A stretch of DNA of 64,000 nucleotides from NCBI RefSeq assembly GCF_042648145.1, contig NZ_JBHRWV010000004.1, forward strand, positions 124,001 to 188,000, written 5' to 3'. Made by a program: the position numbers and the translations under genes. The notes below the pieces were generated by a model. It searched no databases, was not told where the DNA came from, and was given only the letters and a program-made list of their open reading frames with translations. Below, in pieces: positions 1 to 9,471 of this stretch (its first letter is position 1; every line of letters begins with the position of its first letter). The stretch comes from Salinicoccus sesuvii (lineage in GTDB: Bacteria; Bacillota; Bacilli; Staphylococcales; Salinicoccaceae).

Positions 1-21
1 ACTACGATATGGAGGGATAAA

Positions 22-531
22 ATGAAGCGTACTGTAGACATTAAAATCATTCAATTGAAAGCGCAAGATGATGGTGGCATACCCAACCATCCGGAATTCC
101 CCCTGCTCGTCTACAAGAATGTGTTCCAGGATGGCGATGATATTCCAGAGATACTGAATGCCAATGACTGGTCCGGAGAGTGGCTTGGATCGGTCCATCC
201 GTTCCACCACTACCACAGCAACACCCACGAAGTGCTTGCGGTCAAAGCCGGCACTGCCACACTGCAGCTCGGCGGTGAACAGGGAGAGCAGATCAAAGCC
301 GAAAAAGGCGATGTCATCATCCTGCCAGCCGGCTATGGTCATAAGAAAATAGAAGCGAGTGACGACTACGCAAACTATGGCGCCTATCCTGGTGGAGTCG
401 ACTTTGATATGTGCTATGGGAAAGCGGAAGAACGTCCTGAAAAGGTGGAGAACATCAAGCAGGTCCCAATCCCGGAATACGATCCGGTATTCGGGCATGA
501 TGGACCGCTATTCGACTACTGGAAAAAGTGA
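22..531 (+). CDS. Cupin-domain protein (YjlB-like)
   Basis: A 169-residue single-cupin protein, complete from an ATG with GGAGGG seven bases upstream. The first cupin motif is the His-rich stretch around residues 59-72 (HPFHHYHSNTHEVL), which would hold the metal, and the second is GDVIILPAGYGH at 96-107. The length and motif order match small stand-alone cytoplasmic cupins of the YjlB type, whose substrate is not known. It stands alone, with a hairpin terminator 43 bases after the stop. The fold is clear from the motifs; any enzymatic role would be a guess. Confidence 0.85.
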   Translation: MKRTVDIKIIQLKAQDDGGIPNHPEFPLLVYKNVFQDGDDIPEILNANDWSGEWLGSVHPFHHYHSNTHEVLAVKAGTATLQLGGEQGEQIKAEKGDVIILPAGYGHKKIEASDDYANYGAYPGGVDFDMCYGKAEERPEKVENIKQVPIPEYDPVFGHDGPLFDYWKK

Positions 532-573
532 GCTTCACCATTTTAGATAAACCAGCAATCAACGTCATAAAAT

Positions 574-618
574 TAAAGCCAGGGAGATGCGACAATTCCG
601 CCATTCTTCCTGGCTTTA
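574..618 (+). terminator. Rho-independent terminator after the cupin gene
   Basis: A 10-bp stem (TAAAGCCAGG with CCTGGCTTTA) followed by ATTTCTT. It closes the cupin gene. Confidence 0.75.
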
Positions 619-868
619 ATTTCTTCCTGCATCAAAGGTGATAGACCAGCACACCTCTATAACTCCATTGAATACCGTTTCCAGCAACTTCCCTCACTCC
701 TACTGTCACATTTTGCTTGCGTAGTTATTTGAACTTTTAGTATGCTACTCATTATATCTATTCATGAAAATGCATTATATGAATGGACGACACAACCGCA
801 ATATATGAATTGAAAGAATTAAACCGGTTTAAATAAAGAAAGCACACTTAGACGAGGAGATTATGAAC
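619..868 (+). other. Leader/promoter region of purU
   Basis: The stretch from 532 to 868 has no gene. After the terminator it is AT-rich. A weak promoter-like pair, TTGAAC at 729-734 and TATATC after an 18-base spacer, is the best candidate for purU, but the -10 box is poor. No riboswitch fold was recognised. Confidence 0.3.
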
Positions 869-1720
869 ATGAATGATAAATATATTTTGTTGGCAAGCTG
901 CAAGGACCAGGTAGGCATCACCAACCTGATTACTGGAATCATCTCAAAGTATGGTTCCAATATACTACACCTGGATCATTTTACCGAGTATGACCATGAC
1001 AACTCTGAAGAAGGTCAATTGTATTTGAGGTTTGAATTTGAGAAAGTGGATGATTTGAAAGCTGCTCTGGAGCATGAACTCGAACAGAAGAACATCGATT
1101 TCGAGCTGTTTGATAGTGCTGTAAATACTAAGATTGCTTTGTTTGTTTCAAAAGAGGACCATGCGTTCAATGAAATACTACTCAGAGTCAAACGTGGCGA
1201 GATTCCAGCAGAAATCGTCTGTGCTGTAGGGAACCATGAAGACAATAGGCACTTTGCTGAAAGTCTTGGTGTGCCGTTCTATTATGTACCTAGCAATGAA
1301 TCCAAAGACAAGGTCGAGGAGAAGATGCTCGCAATCTGCGAGGACCATGAAGTGGATCTAATTGTTCTGGCCAAATATATGCAGATCCTATCCGATGACT
1401 TTATCGATCACTACAAAGATAGAATCATCAATATACATCACTCGTTTCTACCATCATTCATCGGTGCGAATCCATATAAGCAGGCTTGGAAACGCGGCGT
1501 CAAGTTCGTCGGTGCGACGAGCCACTACGTTACTGCAGATTTGGATGAAGGACCAATCATCGAGCAGAATGTCATACGCGTCAATCACAGGTATGACGTG
1601 AAAAGTCTAAAAAAGATCGGTCGCCATGTAGAAGCATCGGTATTGGCGCAAGCAGTCGAGTATCATGTGTTTCATAAAGTAATAGTCAACAATGGCAATA
1701 AGACAATTATTTTTGATTAA
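869..1720 (+). CDS. purU: Formyltetrahydrofolate deformylase
   Basis: Hydrolyses 10-formyl-THF to formate and THF, balancing the one-carbon pool and supplying formate for purine synthesis. The N-terminal ~80 residues form an ACT domain (LLASCKDQVGITNLI); the rest is the formyl-transferase fold, with INIHHSFLPSF and the downstream SHYVTADLDEGPII holding the catalytic Asn/His/Asp set known for the family. An ATG at 863 is also in frame, but the AGGAG at 855-859 sits only 3 bases from it and 9 bases from the ATG at 869, so 869 is preferred. Single gene with a strong terminator after it. Confidence 0.93.
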   Translation: MNDKYILLASCKDQVGITNLITGIISKYGSNILHLDHFTEYDHDNSEEGQLYLRFEFEKVDDLKAALEHELEQKNIDFELFDSAVNTKIALFVSKEDHAFNEILLRVKRGEIPAEIVCAVGNHEDNRHFAESLGVPFYYVPSNESKDKVEEKMLAICEDHEVDLIVLAKYMQILSDDFIDHYKDRIINIHHSFLPSFIGANPYKQAWKRGVKFVGATSHYVTADLDEGPIIEQNVIRVNHRYDVKSLKKIGRHVEASVLAQAVEYHVFHKVIVNNGNKTIIFD

Positions 1721-1728
1721 TAAAAAAT

Positions 1729-1774
1729 AACCCGAATAATGGGCAACGCATAAAAAACGTCCATTATTCGGGTT
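1729..1774 (+). terminator. Strong terminator after purU
   Basis: Perfect 14-bp stem (AACCCGAATAATGG with its complement at 1761-1774), followed by a short T run. Confidence 0.85.
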
Positions 1775-1780
1775 TTCTGT

Positions 1781-2224
1781 ATCCGATTATTAATCTCGAA
1801 ATAATGAAACAAAGTATTGAAACGAGGTACGTTACAATACTTCATTTTTCAACATTCAAAATTAGAAAGTTAGATAACAATTAAAAAAAATTCAGATTCT
1901 CAAACCTCTTATCCACTTAATTCATAAAAGCTTCTGTTTACCTACCTTTTATGAACACACTTGTGCTAGATATGAATTAATCACTAATCTGCTAAAAGCA
2001 TTATTGCAAATGAATAAGAGGATTAGTTCTTTAGATGGCAATAGAAAACTTCTGATAGGTTTTTAGTTTGTGAGTAAAATTAGAAATTCATATTCACTAA
2101 TAAATATTTACATTATTTTGATTATATAGATAATTTATGGATGCGATGATATAATTATATTGTACTGTTAATTAAAATGCATTCGACTATTCGTCTTATC
2201 TTACTAAAATTGGGAGGTATAAAA
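1781..2224. other. AT-rich intergenic region with a second hairpin
   Basis: No gene is visible. At 1812-1842 a 12-bp imperfect hairpin (AAGTATTG-a-AACG, loop AGGTA, CGTT-a-CAATACTT) is followed by CATTTTTC and may be a back-up terminator. The rest is AT-rich and marks the left edge of the accessory island. The GGGAGGT at 2212-2218 is the ribosome site for the remnant that follows. Confidence 0.45.
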
Positions 2225-2372
2225 ATGGACTGTAAGACATACACCGACAAATGAGGTTCATAAAGAAACTAAAGGAGATAAAACAGGTTGTGGCTTTGAT
2301 ACCAATGAACATTCCGTTCATTGGGAAAAAACTTCAAGCAGATTTACATACGATAAAAATTGATGTAAAAAC
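2225..2372 (+). pseudogene. Remnant of a small Cys-containing protein
   Basis: An ATG at 2225 follows a good ribosome site but reaches a stop after nine codons. In the next frame, from 2226, the DNA reads as a compositionally normal protein of 45 codons beginning WTVRHTPTNEVHKE and containing TGCGFDT and HWEKTSSR, stopped by a TGA at 2361-2363 and followed by CKN. This looks like a ~50-residue protein (start MWTVRHTP, end DKNGCKN) that has lost two bases at its start and gained a stop in the final Cys motif. The conserved CG and C..NxCKN pattern suggests a small metal-binding protein. The 75-residue ORF starting at 2251 lies in a third frame and is probably spurious. Confidence 0.45.
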
Positions 2373-2524
2373 TACCATCACATTCAGTCAAAAGAAAAAT
2401 TCAATTAGAACATTAAACGTTGGTGGAGTTCGCTCAACCCCATCAATGTTTCTAAATTTATATTTATTTCAAATATGATTGTTTCGTTTAAGCTTAACTA
2501 TAGTAGGTTAGGGTGAGGTAAACG

Positions 2525-3931
2525 TTGAATAACGATAGTTATATTAAAATAGACGTATCAAAAATTGAAGAAGGAAAAAGTATGGTTGACGAGTTTGGAA
2601 AAATGTACTTAATCGATTATAGCTTGATTTCATCTACAAGATATAATAAACAAATTAATAATAGTTTAATATCGAGACTTGAATCCAACGATCATACATA
2701 CATATTTAAGTGCAATCGAAATGATTACGGTAATATAGATTTGGATAGCTTAGATGAAAAGTTGTACGAGAACCTTAAATCAATTACTTTATTAAACGAA
2801 AAAAACAATGATTTTCAAGCAGCTTGGTCAACTTTAAATAGTATAGTAATTCCAAATATTTTTGGAATAAATGACCTTTTAGGTTACTCCACATTAAACT
2901 TTACAACATTTATATTAAAGCCTTCAGTTATTGAATTGACTTTAGAAGAGTCTGATAAGGTAAAAACCACTATCTTTACAGTTATAAATGTTTATGAAAA
3001 TGGTTTTATAGAATGTTTTCACTATTATTGCAATACTTATATGCGTGTAAGTGAACTATATCAGATTGCACATATTAATACATACTTATATCAATATTCG
3101 AATAAGAGTAATAGTTATAAAGGGAAGAGCATCTCGATATTAGATGAAAATAGTTTAGATTTCTACTTAACAAAAAACGTACTTGACTTATTGTCGGAAG
3201 ATATAGTAATAGATAAAACTATATATAGTTTTATTATAATGAAGACATTAACTGAAAAGAGAAATTTAAGTGAAAAACTGCCGACTTTAAATTTAGTTTT
3301 TAGACCTATAAGAACAAGTAAAAAAGCGACTGAGTTTATTAACACAGATGAAATAGCCAGCTTTAAAAACATCCATTTTTTTGGTAACAAAAACCACTCA
3401 TTCATCTATGCCGATAAGAATATTAGAGAGCTATATAACTCTAGTGACGATAAAATAACTAATTCAATATTTCTTAATATCTATCCTTCTTTATATGACT
3501 CACTAATAGATATTCATATCTATCAAAAACTCAGTACTATCTATGGCACGAAGGATGAAGTAGATCCAGTGGATTTATTAAATAAAAAGAAACAAATCTA
3601 TTCTATTAAAAGACTGAAGGAAAGAGCTCTATCCCCTACTTTATTAACGGTAACTGAATTTTCGTTAATATTAAGAAAGAATCTTCTTCCTCTTGATTTT
3701 GAAAAAAAACTAGACTCTCATTATCAAGAAATGAATACATCTATAATGGATCTTCAACAAGATAATATTGTCAAAGGGCAAAACAAACTACAATTGATTT
3801 TACTTTTTATTTCAGTAGTTGCTTTAATACTTACTTTCATAAGCTTAGATTACAGTCTAAAAGCTAACCTTATCTTTTCCGGAATAATAAGCCTTATCTC
3901 CATAATGCTATACTTCGAAAAATTAGAGTGA
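2525..3931 (+). CDS. Unknown protein with C-terminal membrane anchor
   Basis: 468 residues from a TTG start with GGTGAGG 6 bases upstream. No catalytic motif is recognised. The N-terminal ~400 residues look soluble and mixed alpha/beta, followed by a polar helical stretch (about 385-420) and two hydrophobic segments at about 423-440 and 448-463 joined by a short turn, so the protein is likely tail-anchored with the bulk in the cytoplasm. Base composition is much more AT-rich than the housekeeping genes around the island, suggesting acquisition. A weak hairpin follows. It could be a membrane effector of a defence system; that is inference from context only. Confidence 0.7.
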   Translation: MNNDSYIKIDVSKIEEGKSMVDEFGKMYLIDYSLISSTRYNKQINNSLISRLESNDHTYIFKCNRNDYGNIDLDSLDEKLYENLKSITLLNEKNNDFQAAWSTLNSIVIPNIFGINDLLGYSTLNFTTFILKPSVIELTLEESDKVKTTIFTVINVYENGFIECFHYYCNTYMRVSELYQIAHINTYLYQYSNKSNSYKGKSISILDENSLDFYLTKNVLDLLSEDIVIDKTIYSFIIMKTLTEKRNLSEKLPTLNLVFRPIRTSKKATEFINTDEIASFKNIHFFGNKNHSFIYADKNIRELYNSSDDKITNSIFLNIYPSLYDSLIDIHIYQKLSTIYGTKDEVDPVDLLNKKKQIYSIKRLKERALSPTLLTVTEFSLILRKNLLPLDFEKKLDSHYQEMNTSIMDLQQDNIVKGQNKLQLILLFISVVALILTFISLDYSLKANLIFSGIISLISIMLYFEKLE

Positions 3932-3933
3932 AA

Positions 3934-3952
3934 AATAACATGTATTGTTATT
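3934..3952 (+). terminator. Weak hairpin terminator
   Basis: 7-bp AT-only stem (AATAACA with TGTTATT) directly after the 468-aa gene, followed by a T-rich stretch. Confidence 0.4.
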
Positions 3953-4424
3953 CGGTTCTTTTGTATCTTCGTTTTTACTATCTCTTTTCTTATTTAACTA
4001 CTATAGAGAGATCCTTTTTATTTTATTGTGTAAATATATGTCCTTAATACTATTTGTATTTAACATGTACCTCTTATAGCATAGTGAATATAATTTTTAA
4101 ATTGTAACTTATAATACATTACTATCGACTATGAAGAGAAATAATGAGGTCTACTTATAACTTTAGAAATTGTATGAGCATCAATAAGTATAATTGCATC
4201 AATTTATAGTTTTTCATAGGAAGTTTATTTCATTACATATCGATTGTGAAAATAGGTTAGAAAGCTCTTTAGTCGTACCCTAAACAGTTATAATTTATAG
4301 ATCCAGCCAGTCTAAATTTTTTATGAGCGTCCGAATGACCACTTTAAACTAAGTAGTTATTAATAATAGCTTTCAATACACCCATTATTAATGTCATAAT
4401 TGTAATGATAAAGGAGAACATATA
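3953..4424. other. Long AT-rich gap, no gene seen
   Basis: About 470 bases, strongly AT-rich, with many stops in all frames. It should hold the promoter of the two-gene unit starting at 4425, but no convincing -35/-10 pair stands out above the AT background. Nothing else is visible. Confidence 0.5.
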
Positions 4425-5792
4425 ATGAAACAAAGAGAATACTTACATTTACTTAAAGAGACTAAAAATCTCGAAAGTATAGTTGATATTATAACTTTAA
4501 TATTTGACGAGTTCAGTACTGATGAATATATTCCAGCTATAATAGAAGAAGGTTTATTTACAAGAGAAAAGGGAGAAGATTTTTACTTAAAATTAGTAGT
4601 TAAACATCAATCAATACCTTTGAAATCTACTTGGCTAAAGAATAACTTTGAATTTTTCTTAGAAGAGCCAAAAGAAGAATCAATAAACTCAAAAAATGAC
4701 CAATTTATACAGAATGTAGTTACTCATAGAAATTTTAAATCCAATAAGTTATACCAACTTAACCCTCTGCTAGTCACAGATTACATCACAGAATATGAAT
4801 ATGATAATCCTACACATGTAAATACATTTTTTAATGAAGAATACTCCAACCTTAAAGGAAAACCTGTCTTTCAATATATAGACAATAATTTAATGATAAT
4901 TAAAAGCAGCCTAAAGTATTATATTAATAAAACCGACAATAATATATACCCTAAATATGAGTTAGTTGCAGAGTTCGAATACAGAACACACTCTAAACAC
5001 TTAGATTACAATTTTAAAAATGTACAAAGTAATAATGCTATAGTAAAAGCTGATATTAATGCCAATAGTATGTATATATTAGGAAGTGTAACACTTCCTA
5101 TAAATGCACTTAGTATTGAAAGAGAGGCAGCAAGAAATATTAAAGTAGTTGACTTAAATTCATCTACAGCAAGAAGCCTTGATAGTACACATTACAACGG
5201 TGATACAACAGAAGGTTTTGTATGTTTCCAAAAGGAAGTTCTTGATAAGTTGAAAATTCATTATTACCTTTACGACGTAGTAATAATTAACAAAGAAAAT
5301 ACTGAAAATCAATATTTAATAGATGTATTAGATGACAAAGTTGTCTTTTGGGAAGCAGAATATAATAAACTACCAATTTCAATAAAAGACGAAATTGATT
5401 CCTATAATTTTATCCCAAAAGATATGACAGGTTTAATTAGTCCGGCAATGGCAGCCATGCAGTTAGAGGTTGATTGGAATTGGTCAGAAAAGCTCCAACC
5501 AAGTCAAAAACTATCTTATAAACTACGAGAAGACAATATAAAAAAAAGTATAGATATGGGATTAACTTTTTACGATCCAACTGATCAAGAAGAGTTTAGA
5601 ATATTTATTATGAATATTGAGAATATTACTTCAATTAAACTTGAAAACTTCAATCCTAATCTTAGAGATGTAAAAAACCTAAAGGACATTAGAAACCAAG
5701 TGAGAATTAACGACAATCTAGAAGAGGGGTACTTATCTGTTCTATTCCAAAAGTACTGTTACGTTGTGCATGGGATGATGACCAATGGTTGA
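4425..5792 (+). CDS. Unknown protein, partner of OLD-like ATPase
   Basis: 455 residues, ATG with AAAGGAG eight bases upstream. No family is recognised and no transmembrane or signal segment is seen. The protein is acidic with many Asn/Lys, as usual for AT-rich genes. Its stop overlaps the start of the next gene by 8 bases, so the two are translationally coupled and probably act together. A conserved partner of an ATPase/TOPRIM nuclease would usually be a sensor, regulator or second effector of a defence unit; nothing in the sequence says which. The middle region (about 165-270), rich in alternating hydrophobics, may be a beta-rich domain. Confidence 0.75.
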   Translation: MKQREYLHLLKETKNLESIVDIITLIFDEFSTDEYIPAIIEEGLFTREKGEDFYLKLVVKHQSIPLKSTWLKNNFEFFLEEPKEESINSKNDQFIQNVVTHRNFKSNKLYQLNPLLVTDYITEYEYDNPTHVNTFFNEEYSNLKGKPVFQYIDNNLMIIKSSLKYYINKTDNNIYPKYELVAEFEYRTHSKHLDYNFKNVQSNNAIVKADINANSMYILGSVTLPINALSIEREAARNIKVVDLNSSTARSLDSTHYNGDTTEGFVCFQKEVLDKLKIHYYLYDVVIINKENTENQYLIDVLDDKVVFWEAEYNKLPISIKDEIDSYNFIPKDMTGLISPAMAAMQLEVDWNWSEKLQPSQKLSYKLREDNIKKSIDMGLTFYDPTDQEEFRIFIMNIENITSIKLENFNPNLRDVKNLKDIRNQVRINDNLEEGYLSVLFQKYCYVVHGMMTNG

Positions 5793-7032
5793 TATCAAAG
5801 ATTTAGATAGAAAGCTACTGTTCCTAGTTGGTCCAAATGGCTCTGGTAAAACACACGCGCTCAAGCAATCAATGGAAAATGTTGATGAAAAATGTATACT
5901 TATTACCGAAGACGGTAATCCTTTATTTGTTAAGAAAATAAATAAAGTGATTATAGATTATGAAAAAGCTTTATACAGTTATACCGAAGAAGAACAGCGT
6001 GGTAGAGGAGATCGATTATTAGAAGAGGATGAAATATCTGTTAATTCTTTAAATATTATTGATTTCTGCTATAAAAAATTCAAAAAGTTGAACCAAGTAA
6101 TTAATAAATCAATGGGACAAGAGAAGTTAAATAACCTTTTAAAGATACTTTTGAGCTACAACTTAAATAACATAAAATTATTCTATTTTGATGAACCTGA
6201 AAACTTCTTAGACGAAGAGTATCTTAAAGAAGTAGCAAATTTAATTAGACTGTTGATAGAGAATGAAAAAGTGGTGCGTGTAGTAACTCATAACTCTAGA
6301 TTATTGAGATTACTTAACGTTAACCTAGAAAATATTATTGTGTTAAAACAATACAAACAATTAAGTATAAGTAGCTTAAAGATAAAAGAATGTTATGAAG
6401 AAGTCAGGGAAAATATTGGTACTATAGTTAGAAACATAAATGCTGAAGAAAGTGCTCAGATTAATTACAGGTTAAGCTTCATAGATAATGATACTTTATT
6501 TGAAAGTTTTTTAAATCAATATTTAAAAGACGAACAATTTTATCGTACTCTATTTTATAAAGAAATACTTATCGTAGAGGGACAATCTGATATTATTGCA
6601 TTAAATCATATAAAGGATAGTTTTGATGTATCGCTTGAGGTATTTAATCCAAACGGCAAAACCTTCATTCCATTCTTCGTTCTTTTGTTTAATATATTAG
6701 GGAAAAATATAAGAGTTGTAATAGATGATGATCTTGAAAATCCAACTGGTGCACGTTTAAAACATCCAGTGGCACTAACGCAATATTTAAAACAATTGAG
6801 CGAAGAACTAGACTTTCATTTGATCCTACACTCTCCAGACCTAGAAGGACATTATTCCATGGATTTAGATTCTATGGCAAGAAAATTTGGTATGAGTAAT
6901 ACTATACGAAACAGAGAAAAGGGAATGTTTAAGAGTTTATCGTCATTCGATTTTTTCAGTCAAAATGAGAATGCTGAGAGATTAAAAAAACATATATTTG
7001 CTATTAAAGATAGTTCCTTTGAACTTAGTTAG
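5785..7032 (+). CDS. OLD-family-like ATPase with TOPRIM nuclease domain
   Basis: 415 residues. The ATPase half has Walker A GPNGSGKT at 16-23, a degenerate ABC signature near 109-113 (SMGQE), Walker B FYFDEPENF with D136/E137, and a THN switch at 168-170. The C-terminal half has a TOPRIM core: ILIVEGQSD with E265 and a DDD cluster at 314-316, the acidic residues that bind metal in OLD-type nucleases. It is shorter than GajA or phage P2 OLD and lacks a long coiled coil between the domains. Likely a DNA nuclease gated by ATP or nucleotide. It overlaps the 455-aa gene by 8 bases, making a two-gene operon. Confidence 0.8.
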   Translation: MVDIKDLDRKLLFLVGPNGSGKTHALKQSMENVDEKCILITEDGNPLFVKKINKVIIDYEKALYSYTEEEQRGRGDRLLEEDEISVNSLNIIDFCYKKFKKLNQVINKSMGQEKLNNLLKILLSYNLNNIKLFYFDEPENFLDEEYLKEVANLIRLLIENEKVVRVVTHNSRLLRLLNVNLENIIVLKQYKQLSISSLKIKECYEEVRENIGTIVRNINAEESAQINYRLSFIDNDTLFESFLNQYLKDEQFYRTLFYKEILIVEGQSDIIALNHIKDSFDVSLEVFNPNGKTFIPFFVLLFNILGKNIRVVIDDDLENPTGARLKHPVALTQYLKQLSEELDFHLILHSPDLEGHYSMDLDSMARKFGMSNTIRNREKGMFKSLSSFDFFSQNENAERLKKHIFAIKDSSFELS

Positions 7033-7180
7033 TTGTCATTAATCAAATTTATTTCCTCACTGGTCTCTAAAATTTACCTTGACATAGGTAGCATATTGAT
7101 TTTCAAGGAAATGGCTATTATATTTTGAATTACTTATCTTAGCCTAATTAGAATCAGTATATAACAGTCACATTCAAAAA

Positions 7181-7207
7181 GAGAGACGTAACAACTATTA
7201 CTGTCTC
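7181..7207. terminator. Hairpin between convergent genes
   Basis: GAGAGAC-GTAA paired with TTAC-t-GTCTCcC, with one mismatch and one bulge. It lies between the convergent ATPase and restriction genes and is a weak terminator candidate. Confidence 0.4.
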
Positions 7208-7251
7208 CCTTCTCCTCTGAGCTCTTTTATAGATATTTCATATCGTTTATT

Positions 7252-9335
7252 CTAGTTATTAATTATATCAACACTCAACTCATCATAAGCTATTTCATAA
7301 ATGTCGAACAGTTCCATCAAGTACTTCATTTTAGCCCTATTGGAATAACTGGCAAACATATATAACCCAGGAATTATCGGAACTCTCTCCTCATGCGGTT
7401 CTGTATTAAATATTAACTTCAAACCTGATTGATCTAGATTGGCCAGCTTGAGAAGCGGATTGATGTCTTTTTCAGCTAGTACTTTTACAACCTCAATCAT
7501 CATTGCCTTCCAGGTGTCTATAGGAACATAGTTATCATCTAAAAACGTATAGCCTTTGATATAACAATTCTTGAAAGTTTGTGTCCCATCAAAAATAACC
7601 ATCTCCTGAATTACGGTTACTGGATTATATGAAGTACTTGGATACTCCCATATTTTCAAAGCTCTTTCGATGATTGTATTTCTTCTTTCAATAATTTCAG
7701 ATTCTCCCCAAGTCTCTCTTGCCGCAGGAAGACGGTTTAAAAAGGCGAAATGACTATCTTTAAACCCTTTTTCTGTATTTTGCTTCTCGGTAAATGGTCG
7801 GTTACTATACTTGGAGTTATAACCAGTCAGCGTTAGATTACCAATAGAATTCAGGTATAGATCATGAATTTCTTGGTAGTTATCACCTAGTTCTTTCTGC
7901 CATTCCCTACTTAATGTTTGAGGCATAATGTGTTCAACACTGTAATCCTGGTTTTGAACGCCTTCGTAGATATTCAGATTTTCTATATGACCATGGTTTT
8001 CGAGTCTTTCGAACACGTATGTTCTTATCTTTGGACTGATATTATACATATTCCGTGATTTCAACGTCTCTTCAACTTCCTGATCAGTAGGGAATCGACC
8101 AGTACTTGATTTAGACAGTAGGAAATAGGCAATGATTTCAGATTCGGATACCGCATTATCCGACTTATGGATATGTTTTTTCATGTCCTTATACAGCGTC
8201 GAGAATATTTTATTCAGTGCGTTAGATGGAATAGCTGTTATCAAGCGTCTGGCTATATATGATTCTATGATATTAAAGATTAAGATGACTTGTTGCGCAT
8301 CAATTTTGTTATCTGAGTAATCTTTTAAAATTCCTAGTATGAACGGTATAGCTACTGTAACGTTTACTTCTTCTATACGTTTTAGAAATTCATTTATTTT
8401 CTTGTTGTCAGTATTGAACTTTAGAATATGCTGGTATGCGATCGAGTATTCGGACAGTTTCTTAAAGAACTCTTTCTTGGTATTAGCTTCCGAAGCAGCT
8501 TCTTTTTCCAATGTCTCATAGAAATCTACGAAAGCTTCATATACTTTAGCAATGACTGGTGTTCTTCCTTCTTTTAAAGTAAGAAAGTCCTTGAAGAAAT
8601 CGGACATTCTTAAATGTGTTCTTTCTTCAATCGGCTGCCAGTAATTATTAAACAATTCAAGTTGAAAGTTTCGTTCTTCATTCATGAGCAAGAAGTTTCT
8701 AATCTTATCTGCATTAGTCAGATCTACGCCAGTCGAGTTCAAGCTTTCAAAAATAAGCTGAGGATCATCATCTGGTGAGTTTAAATTGACAACCATCACC
8801 TGAAGCTTATTAATAGATTCAAACAACTCCTCCAGTGTTATATCAATCTCTCCGAGTCTCTGATAGAAATAGTTGTAGTTGATTGTGATATTTGATGTTT
8901 GATTGTGGACTCTTGGATCACCATATAGCTTCTTATATGCGTCGAAATCGCGAGGGTTGGAATTTAGCTTCTGTTTATCTGTATCACTACTGAAACTGTT
9001 GATCAGAAATCCATCATTTAAATTATGGGGATTAATCGTTTGCTGAACAATATTGTTTGCATCCATATAATTTTTCATAGCTAGAATTAGCAAAGATATT
9101 GTAGTAATCCTTTGTTGACATCAATGATGATGATTTCCTGTGAATAGTCCCCAGGTTTGACTACAATGCTCCCGAAGAAATGTGTTTGTTTCTGTTCTAC
9201 GTTTAGTGTAACCAAATCATCAACGAGCCGTTTACAGTTTTCCTGATTCCAATCATAGTTTCTTTGATATACAGGAATAATCAGCTTCGTAGCACCTCTC
9301 AAGTATTCACTTATGTACCGTACATTACCTTCCAT
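7252..9335 (-). pseudogene. GmrSD-like DUF262/DUF1524 restriction gene, frameshifted
   Basis: GmrSD-family enzymes are type IV restriction nucleases that use NTP to cut modified phage DNA. The N-terminal part (from an ATG at 9335) has the DUF262 signature IIPVYQRNYDWNQENCKRL and THFFGSIVV, then reads IIIID and leaves frame exactly where the invariant IDGQQR motif should be. Restoring one G (one C on the + strand at about 9119) gives IDGQQRITTISLLILAMKN and joins the 613-codon remainder, for about 694 residues. The remainder holds FESLNSTGVDL (DUF262 end) and an HNH-type DUF1524 domain with YSVEHIMPQ and NSIGNLTLTGYNSKYSN. The rest is intact, so this is a very recent lesion, a phase switch or a sequencing error. 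Confidence 0.85.
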
Positions 9336-9471
9336 TAATACACTCCCTTAAGTACATTACTTACTAATACTATAACTGAAATAACAAACTATGAAAATCA
9401 CTCATCAATCTATGAAAATATATGGTAATCTATTAATGAAATGTTCTATCTACAGAAGGAGGAAATAAATT

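Noticed and set aside
2251..2478. 75-aa ORF whose ATG overlaps the stop of a 9-codon ORF (ATGA)
   Set aside because: The other frame (from 2226) reads as a far more protein-like sequence with Cys motifs, so this ORF is probably spurious and the overlap chance.
8012..8028. GAAC-N6-GTTC pattern in the restriction gene
   Set aside because: Spacer is six rather than four bases and it lies inside a coding sequence, so not a LexA box.
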